Positions 1 to 10,100 of a stretch of 64,000 bases of DNA are shown piece after piece. Made by a program: the position numbers and the translations under genes. Location: positions 1 to 64,000 of the forward strand of contig CAVOJV010000056.1 of assembly GCA_963696325.1 (NCBI GenBank), read 5' to 3'. Origin of the DNA: CAVOJV01 sp963696325. GTDB lineage: Bacteria; Pseudomonadota; Gammaproteobacteria; Competibacterales; Competibacteraceae. Positions within the stretch are counted from its first letter, which is position 1. Each line of letters starts with the position of its first letter. Under the pieces are notes generated by a model. It made no database searches. It had not been told where the DNA came from and worked only from the letters and a program-made list of their open reading frames with translations.

Positions 1-137
1 AGGGGTCTGCCGCCGAAACCAAAAATAAAAGGGACAAGCCGTTCATGGAGTGAAATGCCCCTTTTGAGGCCCCTTATTGTTTAAGTAAAAACGGAACAAA
101 TGTCAGATAGCTTGCTCGTTAATCGTGGCGGGGGGAT

Positions 138-2624
138 ATGAATGGAAGCCAGTCAATGAAGGACGCAAGGGTTGCAGATCCATCTCTTAATCGGAGATCC
201 AGTCATGATAGACGTGAGGTTTATGATTTAGGTTATTTTGAGCAAGGCGGCATCGAAAGAAGAAGAGGGATTGAAAACCGGCGAAAGAGGGACCGTCGTC
301 TTCATTGTGTTCCGGTGCTTCGCTACAGCAATCTGCAGTTGCGCCTTGGCGAGCTCGGGCTGTGGGAGTGGAATACCGTCGCAAACCGACTTGAGGTCAA
401 CGAGCGCTGGCTCTCGATGCTCGGCCTCGATGCGCAGTGCCTCATGTCCACCATCGACATGTGGAACGCGCTGGTCCACCCGGATGATATGCCACGATTG
501 GACGTCCTGATCAATGATGTCATTCTCAACCCGGCAGGCGGCGAATTCGAGGCGGAGATCCGGGCGCGCCACCGGAACGGCCACTTCGTGTGGATTCTCC
601 ACAAGGGTGCCGTCGTTGAGCGCGCCGCGGACGGCAGCGCACTGCGCGTGGTGGGCACGCACACGGATATCACCGGGCGCAAGCGGGCCGAGGAAGAACT
701 GTGGGACAGAGAGGAAAGACAGCACAGAATCGTTACAAACTCGAACGACGCCTTTCTCCTCCGCTCCAAAGAGATCGTCACCTACGCGAACCCGGCCGCG
801 CTCAAGCTGTTTCGGGCGAAACATCCAGGAGATTTGATTGGAAAACGATACTTGGACTTGTTTCATCCCGACGAACGGGCTCTTTTAGCCGAACGGGTAA
901 GAAAGGCCGTAGATGAAAACTGGATTGCATCTCCCTGCGAACACCGAATTTTGGCACTGGATGGGCAGGTGGTCCATGTTGAGTCCACGGGTGTGCTTAT
1001 CAAACATCGCGGCGAGACTCAAATTTTTGGAGTTTTCCGCGATATCACCGAGCGCAAGCGGGCGGAAGGGACGATGCGGAAAAGAGAAGAGACATACCGC
1101 CGCATCGTCGAGGCCTCACCGGATGGCGTTGCCCTACTCGATAAAAACTATCGGTACCGGATTGTGAACGATGCCTACAAGAGGTTTTACGGAGTCAAAG
1201 GAAAAAAGATGATCGGGCTTACCGTGGTTGAATGCCTCGGTGAGCACACGTTTCAGCACCATGTGAAACAACAGGTCGACAAATGTTTGCAAGGCGAAAC
1301 GGTCACCGATGAAGGATGGTTTGACTATCCGGCCTTGGGGAGAAGGTTTGGTGCGATTACCTATTTCCCATTCACGGATGCGCGCAATCACATTGTCGGA
1401 GTTGTCGCAAACACCAGAGACATCACCGAGCGCAAGCAGGCGGAGGTGGAGAAGGACAAACTGGATGCCCAAAATCGACAACTCCAGAAGGTTAATAGCT
1501 TGAAACGCATGGCCGGGGCCATCGCCCACCACTTCAACAACCAGCTCGGAGCGGTGATGGAGAACCTGGAAATGGCCATGGTCGATCTGCCACGGGGTGC
1601 GGCACCTGTCGTGAAGCTGACCGAAGCCATGCAGGCGGCCCGCCGGGCGGCTGAGGTGAGCGGCCTGATGCTGACCTACATCGGTCAAACGCCAGGTAAA
1701 CGCGAACCGCTCGATCTGTCCGACATCTGCCGCCGGAGTCTGCCCATGCTTCAGGCCGTCATGCCGAAAGACGTGGCCATGGAGACCGATTTGCCATCCA
1801 CAGGGCCGACCATCAGCGCGAACACGATCCAGCTACAACAGGTTCTGACCAACCTATGCACGAATGCCTGGGAGGCCGTCGGTGACGGTCGAGGCGCCAT
1901 TTATCTCATAGTCAAAACGGTTTCGTCGGCGGATATCCCCGAATCGTTCCGCTTTCCCGTGGACTGGCAGCCGCAAGACGGTATCTATTCCTGCCTGGAA
2001 GTGACGGACGCAGGTTGCGGGATCGCGAGCCAGGATATCGAGAAGCTCTTCGACCCGTTTTTCTCCACCAAATTCGCCGGCCGGGGCCTGGGACTGTCCG
2101 TGGCTTTGGGGATTGTGCAGACACACGGCGGGGGCATCACAGTGCAGAGCGAGCCGGGCCAGGGGAGCGTCTTTCGGGTCTTTTTCCCGGTGTTGACGGA
2201 AGCAGTCCCCCGGCAGTCGGAGAAAGTGGAAAACGTCCCGGAGAGTGAAGGGGGCGGCACGGTGCTGCTGGTGGAAGACATGTTCATGATGCGGCATATA
2301 GCCACGAAAATGCTGGAGCTCCTGGGTTTCTCGGTGCTCGAAGCGCGGGACGGGGTCGAAGCGATTGAGGTGTTCCGGCAGCATCAGGGCGAAATCCGTT
2401 TTGTGCTTTGCGACCTGGCCATGCCGCGCATGGACGGATGGGAAACAATGGTGGCCCTGCGAGAACTCTCGCCCGGCCTCCCTATGATCCTGACCAGCGG
2501 CCACAACGTGGCCCAGCGTAGGGTTGGCGACCATTTCAAATTCCCCGAGGCATTCTTGAGCAAACCGTATGGGTTCAAAGAACTTTTTGACGCGATCGCC
2601 CGCGCTCTGACACACAAGAAATAG
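138..2624 (+). CDS. Multi-PAS hybrid histidine kinase with receiver
   Basis: This 828-residue protein is a soluble hybrid sensor kinase. It has three PAS/PAC units at about residues 65-180, 190-305 and 320-435, each ending in a DITxRKxAE-type PAC motif. A dimerisation box AHHFNN follows, with likely phospho-accepting H464. The HATPase domain (about 575-700) shows NLCTNAWEA, DAGCGI and GRGLGLS motifs. A C-terminal receiver (about 710-825) carries the phospho-acceptor D759 in CDLAMPRMDG. I see no membrane segment, so it probably senses a cytoplasmic signal. The ATG is preceded by a G-rich stretch that could act as a ribosome binding site. No output protein is adjacent, so its target is unknown. 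The domain calls are firm. Confidence 0.93.
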   Translation: MNGSQSMKDARVADPSLNRRSSHDRREVYDLGYFEQGGIERRRGIENRRKRDRRLHCVPVLRYSNLQLRLGELGLWEWNTVANRLEVNERWLSMLGLDAQCLMSTIDMWNALVHPDDMPRLDVLINDVILNPAGGEFEAEIRARHRNGHFVWILHKGAVVERAADGSALRVVGTHTDITGRKRAEEELWDREERQHRIVTNSNDAFLLRSKEIVTYANPAALKLFRAKHPGDLIGKRYLDLFHPDERALLAERVRKAVDENWIASPCEHRILALDGQVVHVESTGVLIKHRGETQIFGVFRDITERKRAEGTMRKREETYRRIVEASPDGVALLDKNYRYRIVNDAYKRFYGVKGKKMIGLTVVECLGEHTFQHHVKQQVDKCLQGETVTDEGWFDYPALGRRFGAITYFPFTDARNHIVGVVANTRDITERKQAEVEKDKLDAQNRQLQKVNSLKRMAGAIAHHFNNQLGAVMENLEMAMVDLPRGAAPVVKLTEAMQAARRAAEVSGLMLTYIGQTPGKREPLDLSDICRRSLPMLQAVMPKDVAMETDLPSTGPTISANTIQLQQVLTNLCTNAWEAVGDGRGAIYLIVKTVSSADIPESFRFPVDWQPQDGIYSCLEVTDAGCGIASQDIEKLFDPFFSTKFAGRGLGLSVALGIVQTHGGGITVQSEPGQGSVFRVFFPVLTEAVPRQSEKVENVPESEGGGTVLLVEDMFMMRHIATKMLELLGFSVLEARDGVEAIEVFRQHQGEIRFVLCDLAMPRMDGWETMVALRELSPGLPMILTSGHNVAQRRVGDHFKFPEAFLSKPYGFKELFDAIARALTHKK

Positions 2625-2726
2625 CGGGTATGGGAACATCTCGGGCAGATATATGGAATCGATGCGCGGGACGGCGTGGCGCTGGACGATCGATCATTCC
2701 AGCTGGCATAAGCGTTGATGGAACAG

Positions 2727-2755
2727 AAAGATTAAGAAGGCGCCTATCTTTTTTT
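2727..2755 (+). terminator. Possible rho-independent terminator
   Basis: AAAGAT (2727-2732) pairs with ATCTTT (2746-2751) around a loop holding GGCGCC, and a run of seven T covers 2749-2755. It lies about 100 bases after the hybrid kinase stop codon. The stem is short, so this is a modest call. Confidence 0.35.
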
Positions 2756-2862
2756 CTGTGCGTGCTGCCCGATTCCGCACAGCCCGAAAAATATCTTATC
2801 TTACTGAAAATAATAAGCTTTCAGAAAAGTTATCAACACCATGTTCATAACTTTATCCCAGA

Positions 2863-2955
2863 TTAACCCCAACCATCATTGACAACTTGTCCCAGACGAC
2901 TAACTGTTAACCCAAGGAAGACAACGGGTCCGATAATTAGAGGGTCGGCCATCAT
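2863..2955 (-). CDS. Possible 30-residue hydrophobic small protein
   Basis: A 30-codon reading frame starts at tandem ATG codons behind a strong AAGGGGAGG-type ribosome binding site (just above 2955). The product begins MMADPLIIGPVVFLGL and is largely hydrophobic, so it could be one membrane span. I do not recognise a family. The strong ribosome binding site is the main support; the length alone would not justify a call. Confidence 0.25.
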   Translation of the reverse strand: MMADPLIIGPVVFLGLTVSRLGQVVNDGWG

Positions 2956-2994
2956 CCTCCCCTTGAAATTCGGTTGACCGTTATCTTCTGATGT

Positions 2995-3034
2995 GAGGTG
3001 GCCCTTTTTCTCCTCCTTTTGGGCCACCTCTTTT
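2995..3034 (+). terminator. Hairpin with T-tract
   Basis: GAGGTGGCCC (2995-3004) and GGGCCACCTC (3021-3030) form a perfect 10-bp stem with a 16-base pyrimidine-rich loop, followed by TTTTATT. It fits a terminator for plus-strand transcription, although the only upstream plus-strand gene ends about 370 bases earlier. On the minus strand it would sit upstream of the small hydrophobic reading frame. Confidence 0.45.
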
Positions 3035-3157
3035 ATTGTACAATGCATCAACCTCATGGAAGACCTCAAACTGCCCCTCATTGACCGGCATGGAACCAAT
3101 CGCTTGTTTCTGCATTCCAACAAGTCGGAGTAGGAATCATGGTTGCCCATAACCACC

Positions 3158-3200
3158 CTCCACAGATCCGGACGTGCGGGACTACCGCATAGAGCTCGCC
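3158..3200 (-). other. Group II intron domain V-like relic
   Basis: Read on the minus strand, this stretch has GAGCTCTATGCGG, a four-base loop, then CCGCACGTCCGGATCTG. This resembles the AGC-containing domain V hairpin of bacterial group II introns, including the CG bulge in the 3' strand. The loop is TAGT rather than GNRA, and no intron-encoded reverse transcriptase is nearby. It is either a degenerate intron end or a chance resemblance. The gap 2956-3236 otherwise holds only the hairpin at 2995-3034. Confidence 0.3.
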
Positions 3201-3236
3201 TATATCGGTGCGGGGGATCCAGAAACGATTGGAGTA

Positions 3237-4886
3237 TTAAATCGCCCAATCCGGGACCGGCGTAACCCCCTCCTTTAATTTGGCTACCACCAGGGTGATG
3301 TCGTCCGACTGTCGAGCTCCCAGCGTAAAGGCCTTGATGTCCGCGTAAACCGCCTCGAGGATCTCCTGGGCTGTCGATCGGGCGCCGTTGCGAACCACCG
3401 AGCGGAACCGTTCCACCCCGTAGGCGTTCCCATTGCGGTCTTCGGATTCCCAAATCCCGTCGGTGCCGATCACGACGATCTGGCCCGGGCCGACCTCGTG
3501 GTCGACGTTCGATTCGTAGGTGAAGGATTCCTCCACACCGAGGGGGATCCCGCGGCCATTGAGCTCCCGGAAGCGGTCGGGTGCGGGATCGTACACCAGC
3601 ACGGGCGGGTGGCCCGCCCGCACCCAGGTCAACGAGCGCCGTGACGGGTCGAACCGGACAAACGCCAGTGTCATGAAGCGGCCGCTTTCGCTGACGTCGC
3701 GCGACAGGTTGCGGTTCAGCTCCGTCACGAGCTGCGACGCATCTCCGCACTGGTCGGCCCGCGTGCGCAGGAACGCCCGTGCGGTGGTCATGAGCAGCGC
3801 CGCATCCACCCCGTGGCCCGCCACGTCGCCGACCACGACGCTGAACTGGTCTTCGGGACACCCCTGGACCCAGAGGAAATCGTAGTAGTCGCCGCCGATC
3901 TCCTGGCAACTCAGCGTCCGGCCGGCGATGTCCAGGCCTGGGATCGCGGGTGCGGCCTGCGGCAGCAGGCTGCGCTGGACTTCCCCGGCCAGCGAGAGCG
4001 AGCGCTTTTGCAGGGTGAGGTCGATCACGAACACCATGTTGCCGATGATTCGGCTGTTCCCGTCCCGCAGCGACATGCCGTGAACCAGAACCGGAATTCT
4101 GCGGCCCGAGCGGTGAACGATCGTCCCCTCGTGCTCCACCAGCTCCTGCGCGAAAAACTCGTCTTTGTGTGCCATCAGGTACGCGCCGTAATCGCCTTCG
4201 GCGTACCGCATGGGGCTATGGCCGATGATGTCCTCGCGCGCGTAGCCCACCATTCGACAGAAGGCCTGATTGACGTCCGTGATCGCGAAGCGGCTGTCCA
4301 TCAGGAAGAAGCCGTCCATCGATGTCTCGACGATGCGGCGGAATTTTTCCTCGCTCTTGCGAAGGGCCCGTTCCGCGAGCATGCGCTGGAGCTCGGCTGA
4401 ACCCCGTGCCGCGAACACCTGGAACACCGCCTTTGCGCGCGGGTCCGCAGCCATCGGTCGGGTATCGAGGACAGCGAGGTTCCCGATCACGCGACCGGCC
4501 TGGTCAAGCAGCGGCGCACCGAAGTAGCTCGATGCCTGAATCGCGGTCAGACCGGGATTGTCGGGATAGAGCCGGATGATCTGGTCGGGGTAGTGCACCA
4601 GCTCGGAGCGGCGGATGACCGCTTCGCAGGGGGTCCCCGCGATGTCGATCAGGAAGTCCTTGGTAAGGCGGCCGTCGGCCCAAAACGCCAGCACACGCAG
4701 CTGTTGACTCGCTTCGAGGTACTCGGTTGCCCAGGCGCTATGCGTGTTAAGGGACTTCGCGAGGTTGGTCACGAGCGCGTCGAAAAAGCGTTCTCCGGTG
4801 ACGGTGGCCGTGCCTTCCAGGATGGCCCGCAGGGCGGCGTTCTCGTCCTCGACGCGCACGGGTGTTGTGAGATAATCTTCCATCAT
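3237..4886 (-). CDS. GAF-PAS-SpoIIE serine phosphatase (RsbU-like)
   Basis: A GAF domain (about residues 15-170), a PAS domain (about 180-295) and a C-terminal PP2C/SpoIIE phosphatase domain (about 325-540) are visible. The phosphatase motifs QEIGGDYYDF, VVGDVAGHGVDAALLM, GTDGIWE and QSDDITLVV supply the metal-binding aspartates. RsbU/SpoIIE-family proteins usually dephosphorylate anti-sigma-factor antagonists, but no STAS or RsbW-like gene is adjacent. I chose ATG 4886 because it follows a GAGGATCG ribosome binding site. An upstream in-frame ATG at 4922 would overlap a decayed VWA-like reading frame that ends there. Confidence 0.9.
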   Translation of the reverse strand: MMEDYLTTPVRVEDENAALRAILEGTATVTGERFFDALVTNLAKSLNTHSAWATEYLEASQQLRVLAFWADGRLTKDFLIDIAGTPCEAVIRRSELVHYPDQIIRLYPDNPGLTAIQASSYFGAPLLDQAGRVIGNLAVLDTRPMAADPRAKAVFQVFAARGSAELQRMLAERALRKSEEKFRRIVETSMDGFFLMDSRFAITDVNQAFCRMVGYAREDIIGHSPMRYAEGDYGAYLMAHKDEFFAQELVEHEGTIVHRSGRRIPVLVHGMSLRDGNSRIIGNMVFVIDLTLQKRSLSLAGEVQRSLLPQAAPAIPGLDIAGRTLSCQEIGGDYYDFLWVQGCPEDQFSVVVGDVAGHGVDAALLMTTARAFLRTRADQCGDASQLVTELNRNLSRDVSESGRFMTLAFVRFDPSRRSLTWVRAGHPPVLVYDPAPDRFRELNGRGIPLGVEESFTYESNVDHEVGPGQIVVIGTDGIWESEDRNGNAYGVERFRSVVRNGARSTAQEILEAVYADIKAFTLGARQSDDITLVVAKLKEGVTPVPDWAI

Positions 4887-4921
4887 CGATCCTCGGCTGC
4901 ATCGGTCAAGGGCCGGATGCA

Positions 4922-5110
4922 TTACCAGTTACAATAGGTCCGTTGGGTATCCTTGGTGAGCTCTGATACCTCTTGGATCGTTTTGACCTGATGAATGACC
5001 TCATAGGGGTCCTGGGAATCGAATTGAACCAGGGTGAGGGTGGCTTTACCGGGTTGCTGTTTCTGTTCACTGAGAAAAGCAAGGAGGGACTCAGCCCTCC
5101 TTTTTCATTG
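4922..5110 (-). pseudogene. VWA-like domain fragment
   Basis: On the minus strand a frame reads SLLAFLSEQKQQPGKATLTL, then VQFDSQDPYEVIH, and ends at a TAA at 4922-4924. This resembles the first half of a von Willebrand A-like domain protein of the kind with a stretch like 'LPGEATVSLVQFD'. No start codon or further domain is present, and the reading frame breaks near 5110. It looks like a relic. The family assignment rests on my recall of the pattern, so it is moderate. Confidence 0.45.
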
Positions 5111-5137
5111 CATCCAAGCAAGGCTGACACGGCTGTG

Positions 5138-6520
5138 TCACGGCTTGATGTTTTGGTTCAAATGAAAAATATTACCAGGGTCATGCTTTCTTTTGATCTG
5201 TGCCAGCCGTGCAAAGTTTGATCCGTACGCGGCAGCGATGCGATCCGCTTCGTCCTCAGTCATGAAGTTTACATAGGCCCCAGCGGATGCATAGGGCGCA
5301 GATGCTTTGAAAAAGTCGCGTGCCCATACGACACACCTCTTATCGTCCGCCGAGTCATCCCAGCGCCCGTGCACATTGAGAACAATCTTTGTATCCCGAT
5401 GGCCATATGCAGTGGCATCTGCGGAAATTCGGTTGGATGCCCCGGCGATAAGCGCAAGGAAAATCTCGCACTGCGGTGTGGGTAGCTTCCCGGCGAACTG
5501 AATGATCGAATCCAATGCCCCGTCGCTGAGCTCTGAAAAATTATGGGATTTCCAATAGTTTCTCGCACCAGGCGTCACCAGCGGGTCAAAGGCCTGTTGC
5601 CACTGCGCGTAGGGCTGAGCACCGATGTGTTCACCATGCGCATCGCCAAAACTGCGCAAGGGCTCGATGAGCTTTTGAGCCTCCGTGTTATCGCCTGCAT
5701 AAAAAACGGCCAACACCACGACTTCCTTGCCGTGCACGTTTGCCGGAAGAAAAGGCAATGGTGGTGCCTTGCGCAATATAACCCACACATTGATTTCCTC
5801 GGGGGCTGATATCGCAAATTCACGATATTTCTTGAGCACCTGCCTGGCCTGGTCGAATGGGAATACGAGCAAACCGGCGATTATTTCAGGCCCTACGGGA
5901 TAAAGCTTGAATTCGAACCTAGTGACGACACCGAAGTTGCCGCCGCCGCCCCGAATCGCCCAGAACAGCTCTGTGTTTTCCTTGTCGCTGACTCGTATTT
6001 GGCTCCCGTCGGCTGTGACCATTTCGGCAGAGACCAGATTGTCAACTGTCATTCCGTACTTTCGAGTCAGCCAACCGAAACCGCCGCCCAGCGTAAGACC
6101 GGCAATACCGGTGGTAGAGTTGATTCCCAAAGGAGTGGCCAGCCCGTGTGCCTGTGTCGCTTTATCAACATCGCCCAGTGTTGCGCCGGGTTCCACATGA
6201 GCGAGCCTTTTCTCAGCATCAACGTGAACATTCCTCATCTTTGAGAAATCGATCATTACACCATCATCGCACACTGCGTTGCCAGCTATGTTATGGCCTG
6301 CACCGCGTATGGATATCTCCAACCCGTTGTCTCGCGCAAAGGAAATAGCATGCGGTACGTCCGCTGCGTATGCGCACTGCACAATGACCGCAGGCCTCCG
6401 ATCGATCATTGCGTTCCATATCTTTCGAGCTTCATTATAGCCCGGATCGGTGGGCAGAATCACTTTGCCCTTCACTTTGCTTTTCAGCTTCTCAATCGAT
6501 TTTTGAGGTAGTGTTTTCAT
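5138..6520 (-). CDS. FAD-linked oxidase, berberine-bridge family
   Basis: The 460-residue product has a PCMH-type FAD-binding domain (about residues 40-210) and a C-terminal BBE domain ending in HDPGNIFHLNQNI. The RGAGHN motif places the usual FAD-linking histidine at H76. The second attachment site, a cysteine in bicovalent members, is not evident in the TTGIAGLTLGGGFGWL segment, so flavin attachment is probably single. Such enzymes oxidise sugars or secondary metabolites with O2; the substrate cannot be read from sequence. No secretion signal is visible and no operon partner is present. Confidence 0.88.
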   Translation of the reverse strand: MKTLPQKSIEKLKSKVKGKVILPTDPGYNEARKIWNAMIDRRPAVIVQCAYAADVPHAISFARDNGLEISIRGAGHNIAGNAVCDDGVMIDFSKMRNVHVDAEKRLAHVEPGATLGDVDKATQAHGLATPLGINSTTGIAGLTLGGGFGWLTRKYGMTVDNLVSAEMVTADGSQIRVSDKENTELFWAIRGGGGNFGVVTRFEFKLYPVGPEIIAGLLVFPFDQARQVLKKYREFAISAPEEINVWVILRKAPPLPFLPANVHGKEVVVLAVFYAGDNTEAQKLIEPLRSFGDAHGEHIGAQPYAQWQQAFDPLVTPGARNYWKSHNFSELSDGALDSIIQFAGKLPTPQCEIFLALIAGASNRISADATAYGHRDTKIVLNVHGRWDDSADDKRCVVWARDFFKASAPYASAGAYVNFMTEDEADRIAAAYGSNFARLAQIKRKHDPGNIFHLNQNIKP

Positions 6521-6723
6521 GTTATTTATCCCTCACGTATAAAGTTCTTCAAAAGATCCGCCAGCCGATGGATATAGACCTAATTTGAAAGAACTCAGGC
6601 TCGAAAGACTGAGTTGCAGGATATCAAAACAAGTGTAAAAAAGTCATTAATGCAGGTGGCTTTAGTTGGCAATGGGGCGAATCACGTATTTTTCGAAATC
6701 TACTAAAATGTAAGGTATTCTGA

Positions 6724-7158
6724 ATGGCAGGCTTCGATGGATTACATCGATTTGTATCAGTCCCATGCCGACGATCCGGAGACCCCTCTGGAAGAAACCC
6801 TTGAAGCATACGCACAACTGATCCGGAGGGAAAGGTCAGAATCATCGGCGCGTCAAACTATACCGCGGAGCGGCCACTCAGGCTCTGCAGGTCAGCGAAA
6901 CCCAAGGATACCCCGCCTACCAAAGTCTACAGCCTTTGTACAATCTCTATGATCGTGCCGACTACGAAAGAGCACTCGAACCCCTCTGCCGGTAAAAAAA
7001 TTTGGGAGTGATCTGTTACTTTTCGTTGGCCAGCGGGTTTCTCACAGGCAATGAGGTACCAGTTATCTCTGGCCGACTCCTGTAGGTTTGGGGAGGAGAT
7101 GAAGGCTGCAAATCGGCAGAAGAGGGAAAGTCGTATGGTCTCCCGTTACTACGCGCGA
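6724..7158 (+). pseudogene. Aldo/keto reductase remnant
   Basis: Successive frames read DYIDLYQSHADDPETPLEET and LEAYAQLIR, then (after +1/-1 shifts) KVRIIGASNYTAE, ALQVSETQGYPAYQSLQPL, YNLYDRADYERALEPLCR, a stop, and GVICYFSLASGFLTG. These match the middle of the YajO/MocA-type aldo/keto reductases in order. The N-terminal NADPH-barrel start and the C-terminus are missing, and at least three frame changes plus a stop interrupt it. It is a true relic rather than a single sequencing error. Confidence 0.75.
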
Positions 7159-10100
7159 CTATCCGGACGTCAAGGGACTACAGGATTCGCTGCCACGCTT
7201 CCCGCCCAGTTCAATGCGTATCTCTGAAACGGGCAGTGTGGCTCTAATATGGGTTCCCGCCCCCGGCCGGGAGTGGATGGAAATAGAGCCGCCGCAAATC
7301 TCAACGCGCTCTTTCATGCCTCGCAATCCATAACCGCTCAGGCCATCGCTGCTCTCAAGGGCTTCATGGGGGTTGAACCCGCACCCATTGTCTTCCACCT
7401 CGAGTTCTAAACCATCGGCATCCTTCTTCAGGCGAATGTTAATCGTATCGGCCTTGCTGTGTCTGGCCGCGTTGGTCAGGGCTTCCTGCATTACCCGGTA
7501 GACCACGATTTTGTAATCCTCCGGGATCTCATGCTCCTCCACTTCGATCTGCCGGACCAGACGAATATCTTCGTACCGCTGACTGAACTGCCGGGTGTAC
7601 CACTCGATGGTGGCCAGGAGCCCCAGATCGTCTATCGACAGCGGGCGCAGGTTAGCCGAGATGCGCTTGGTCTCCTTGATGGTGTCCGCCAAGTGGGAAA
7701 TGAGTGTCCCCAGCAATGCCGACCCGCCAACCGGATCCCGGACCGCCTGCCCAGCCACTTCTTCCAATCCGAACTTTATGGCCGCGAGGCTGCCCCCGAT
7801 GCTGTCGTGGAGTTCGCGCGCGACACTGCGCCGGTCCGCTTCCAATGCTTCCAGGCTCTTGCGCGAAAGCGCTTGCAGATGACGCTGTGCTTCATTCAGC
7901 CGTTCCTCCATCTCTTTTCGCGCGGAGATGTCCTTGCAAATCGTTGCCACAAAAGCAACTTCGCCGGATTCATCCGTCAACGGAAATGCCGTCAAGAGGG
8001 TAGGAATTATCCGTCCGGACCTGGCTTTCCGCAGACCTTCCCAGTTGCGGATTTCTTCGCCGGCGCAACATCGTTCCCGCAGATGCGCGGCCAGGTGGCT
8101 CGCGTTCGGGTAAAAAGAGCGTGTCGACGGGCATGCCGATCAGTTCCTCCCGGCTCCAGCCGTATTCAACCTCCGCCTCCCGGTTCAATTCGACGACCTT
8201 CCCCGATAGATCCTCGATGATGATCGGGTCGGCGGCGTCCATAAATACTCGGGAGAGCTGGCGAAGCTGGGTTTGGATTTTTTTGCGCACGACGATTTCA
8301 TTCTTCAACGCCGCCACGGTGTCTTCCAGCGCCAGGGTTCGTTTCCGGACGGTTTCTTCCAGTTCTTCGTTCGCCTTCCGAAGCGCTTCTTCGCTGTTGC
8401 GCAGCGCCTGCTCGTTCTGCATGCGCACCATGGCTACCGCCACCTGGTCGGTCACCGCCTTCATCAGGCCGAGGTCATCCGGGCTGAAGGTTTCCCGGCT
8501 GCGGGTGCCGAACGACAGCGTGCCGAGCATCCTGCCGTCCACCCCTGTCAGCGGGTGACAGGCGTAGGCCTTTATGCCATAGGACTTCACCAGCTCAGTG
8601 CGTACGTCGGGCGTTGTGGGAATGTGCTCCGCCACGATGCGCCGGCCGTCGCGGGCTACACAGCCGCAGACGGCCACACCGAAGTCAAGCCACTCGATCC
8701 GGCGCGCCTCTTCTTCGGGGATGCCCGCCCAGGCGTTCAGGCGCAGGCGGCCCATCTCTTCGTCCACCAACAGAAAATTGAAGAAGCAGTGACAGTCCAG
8801 GTGTGCCATGACCCGGCCGGCAAGGTCCCTGACATGGGCCAGGGGATCCCCTGTCGCCAAGAGTTGCTCCGCTGTGTTGGCGAGCAGCCTGAACCGGGCT
8901 TCGCTCTCGCGCAATGCCTTTTCGGACTGCTTGCGATCGGAGATGTCCTGGGTGATGCCGAATCCACCCAATAGCTGCCCTTCCGCATCAAACTCCAATT
9001 CGGCCCGCTCGCGAACCCATTTTACGGCGTTGCCGACGACGATCCGGTGTTCGATGTCATACGGTTCATCTTGCAGAGCTGCCGTCCATTTCCGGTCCAC
9101 GAACGCACGGTCCTCCGGATGAACGATTGCCAGAAACGTCTCGTAGGACAGGGGCGGGCCTTTGGGCACCCCGAAAATCCGGTGGTTCTCGTCGGACCAG
9201 AGCAGCTCGTTGCGCTGCACATTCAGGCGCCAGCTTCCGATCCGTCCAACGGACTGCGCCCAGTTCAGATCCGCCTGGTTTTCACGCAGGGTCTGTTCGA
9301 CCCTCTTGCGGTCCGTGACATCCCTGAAAAACACACTGATGCCGTCCTCGGAGGGATAGGCGTGCGCCTCGAACCATGCGTTCAGCGGCGGGTAGGCCGA
9401 TTCGGTTGTAGCGGTAACGCGTTCGGTCATCGCCTTCCGATACGCGCGCTCGAAGTCGGAGCCGACGGCTTCGGGGAAGATCTCCCACAGGACACGACCC
9501 AACATCGATTCGCGCGTCTGCCCGATAGCCTTCGCCCCTGTTTCGTTCACGAACGTGACACGGAACTGTCGATCGAGGCTGAAGAATCCGTCGCTGATGC
9601 TCTCTAAAATCGTTATCACCCGATCGTGGGCGTTTTGCAACGCCAACTCCGTCTGCTTGAGGCGGCTGATATCCAAGTTGATCCCCGCCCAGCAGAGGAT
9701 CTCTCCCTTCTCGTCTTTCACCGGCACACCGCGCGCAAGCACGGCATGCCACTGTCCGTCTGTTCCGCGGAATCGGTGTTCGATGTCCCAGTTTCCACCG
9801 GTCCGCACACATTCTTTCCAAGCCGCGATGGTGCGCTCGGCGTCTTCCGGGTGCAGCACGTCACCCCATCCGAAGTTTGAGCACTGCTCCTGGGTAATGC
9901 CCACCATTTTCAGAAAGGACTCGCTGGCATAAATGTTGCGACCATCGGCAGCGCAAACCCACACACCGTAGTCGATCGACTCCCCTATGGCGCGATAAAG
10001 CCGCTCGCTTTCACGCAACGCATCCTCGGCCCGTTTGCGCTCGGTGATGTCCCGAACCACGCTGACCAGGGTCTGCATGCCGCCGATGGTTGCACCCCGG

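Noticed and set aside
2863..3909. 348-residue minus-strand frame
   Set aside because: Its larger part overlaps the SpoIIE domain in another frame and is proline/arginine-rich, as expected of a shadow frame. Only the last 30 codons have a ribosome site and were kept as a separate small call.
5081..5102. Hairpin AAGGAGGG/CCCTCCTT followed by T bases, as a terminator
   Set aside because: It lies within the VWA-like reading frame on the minus strand, and no plus-strand gene ends before it, so it is probably only coding sequence.
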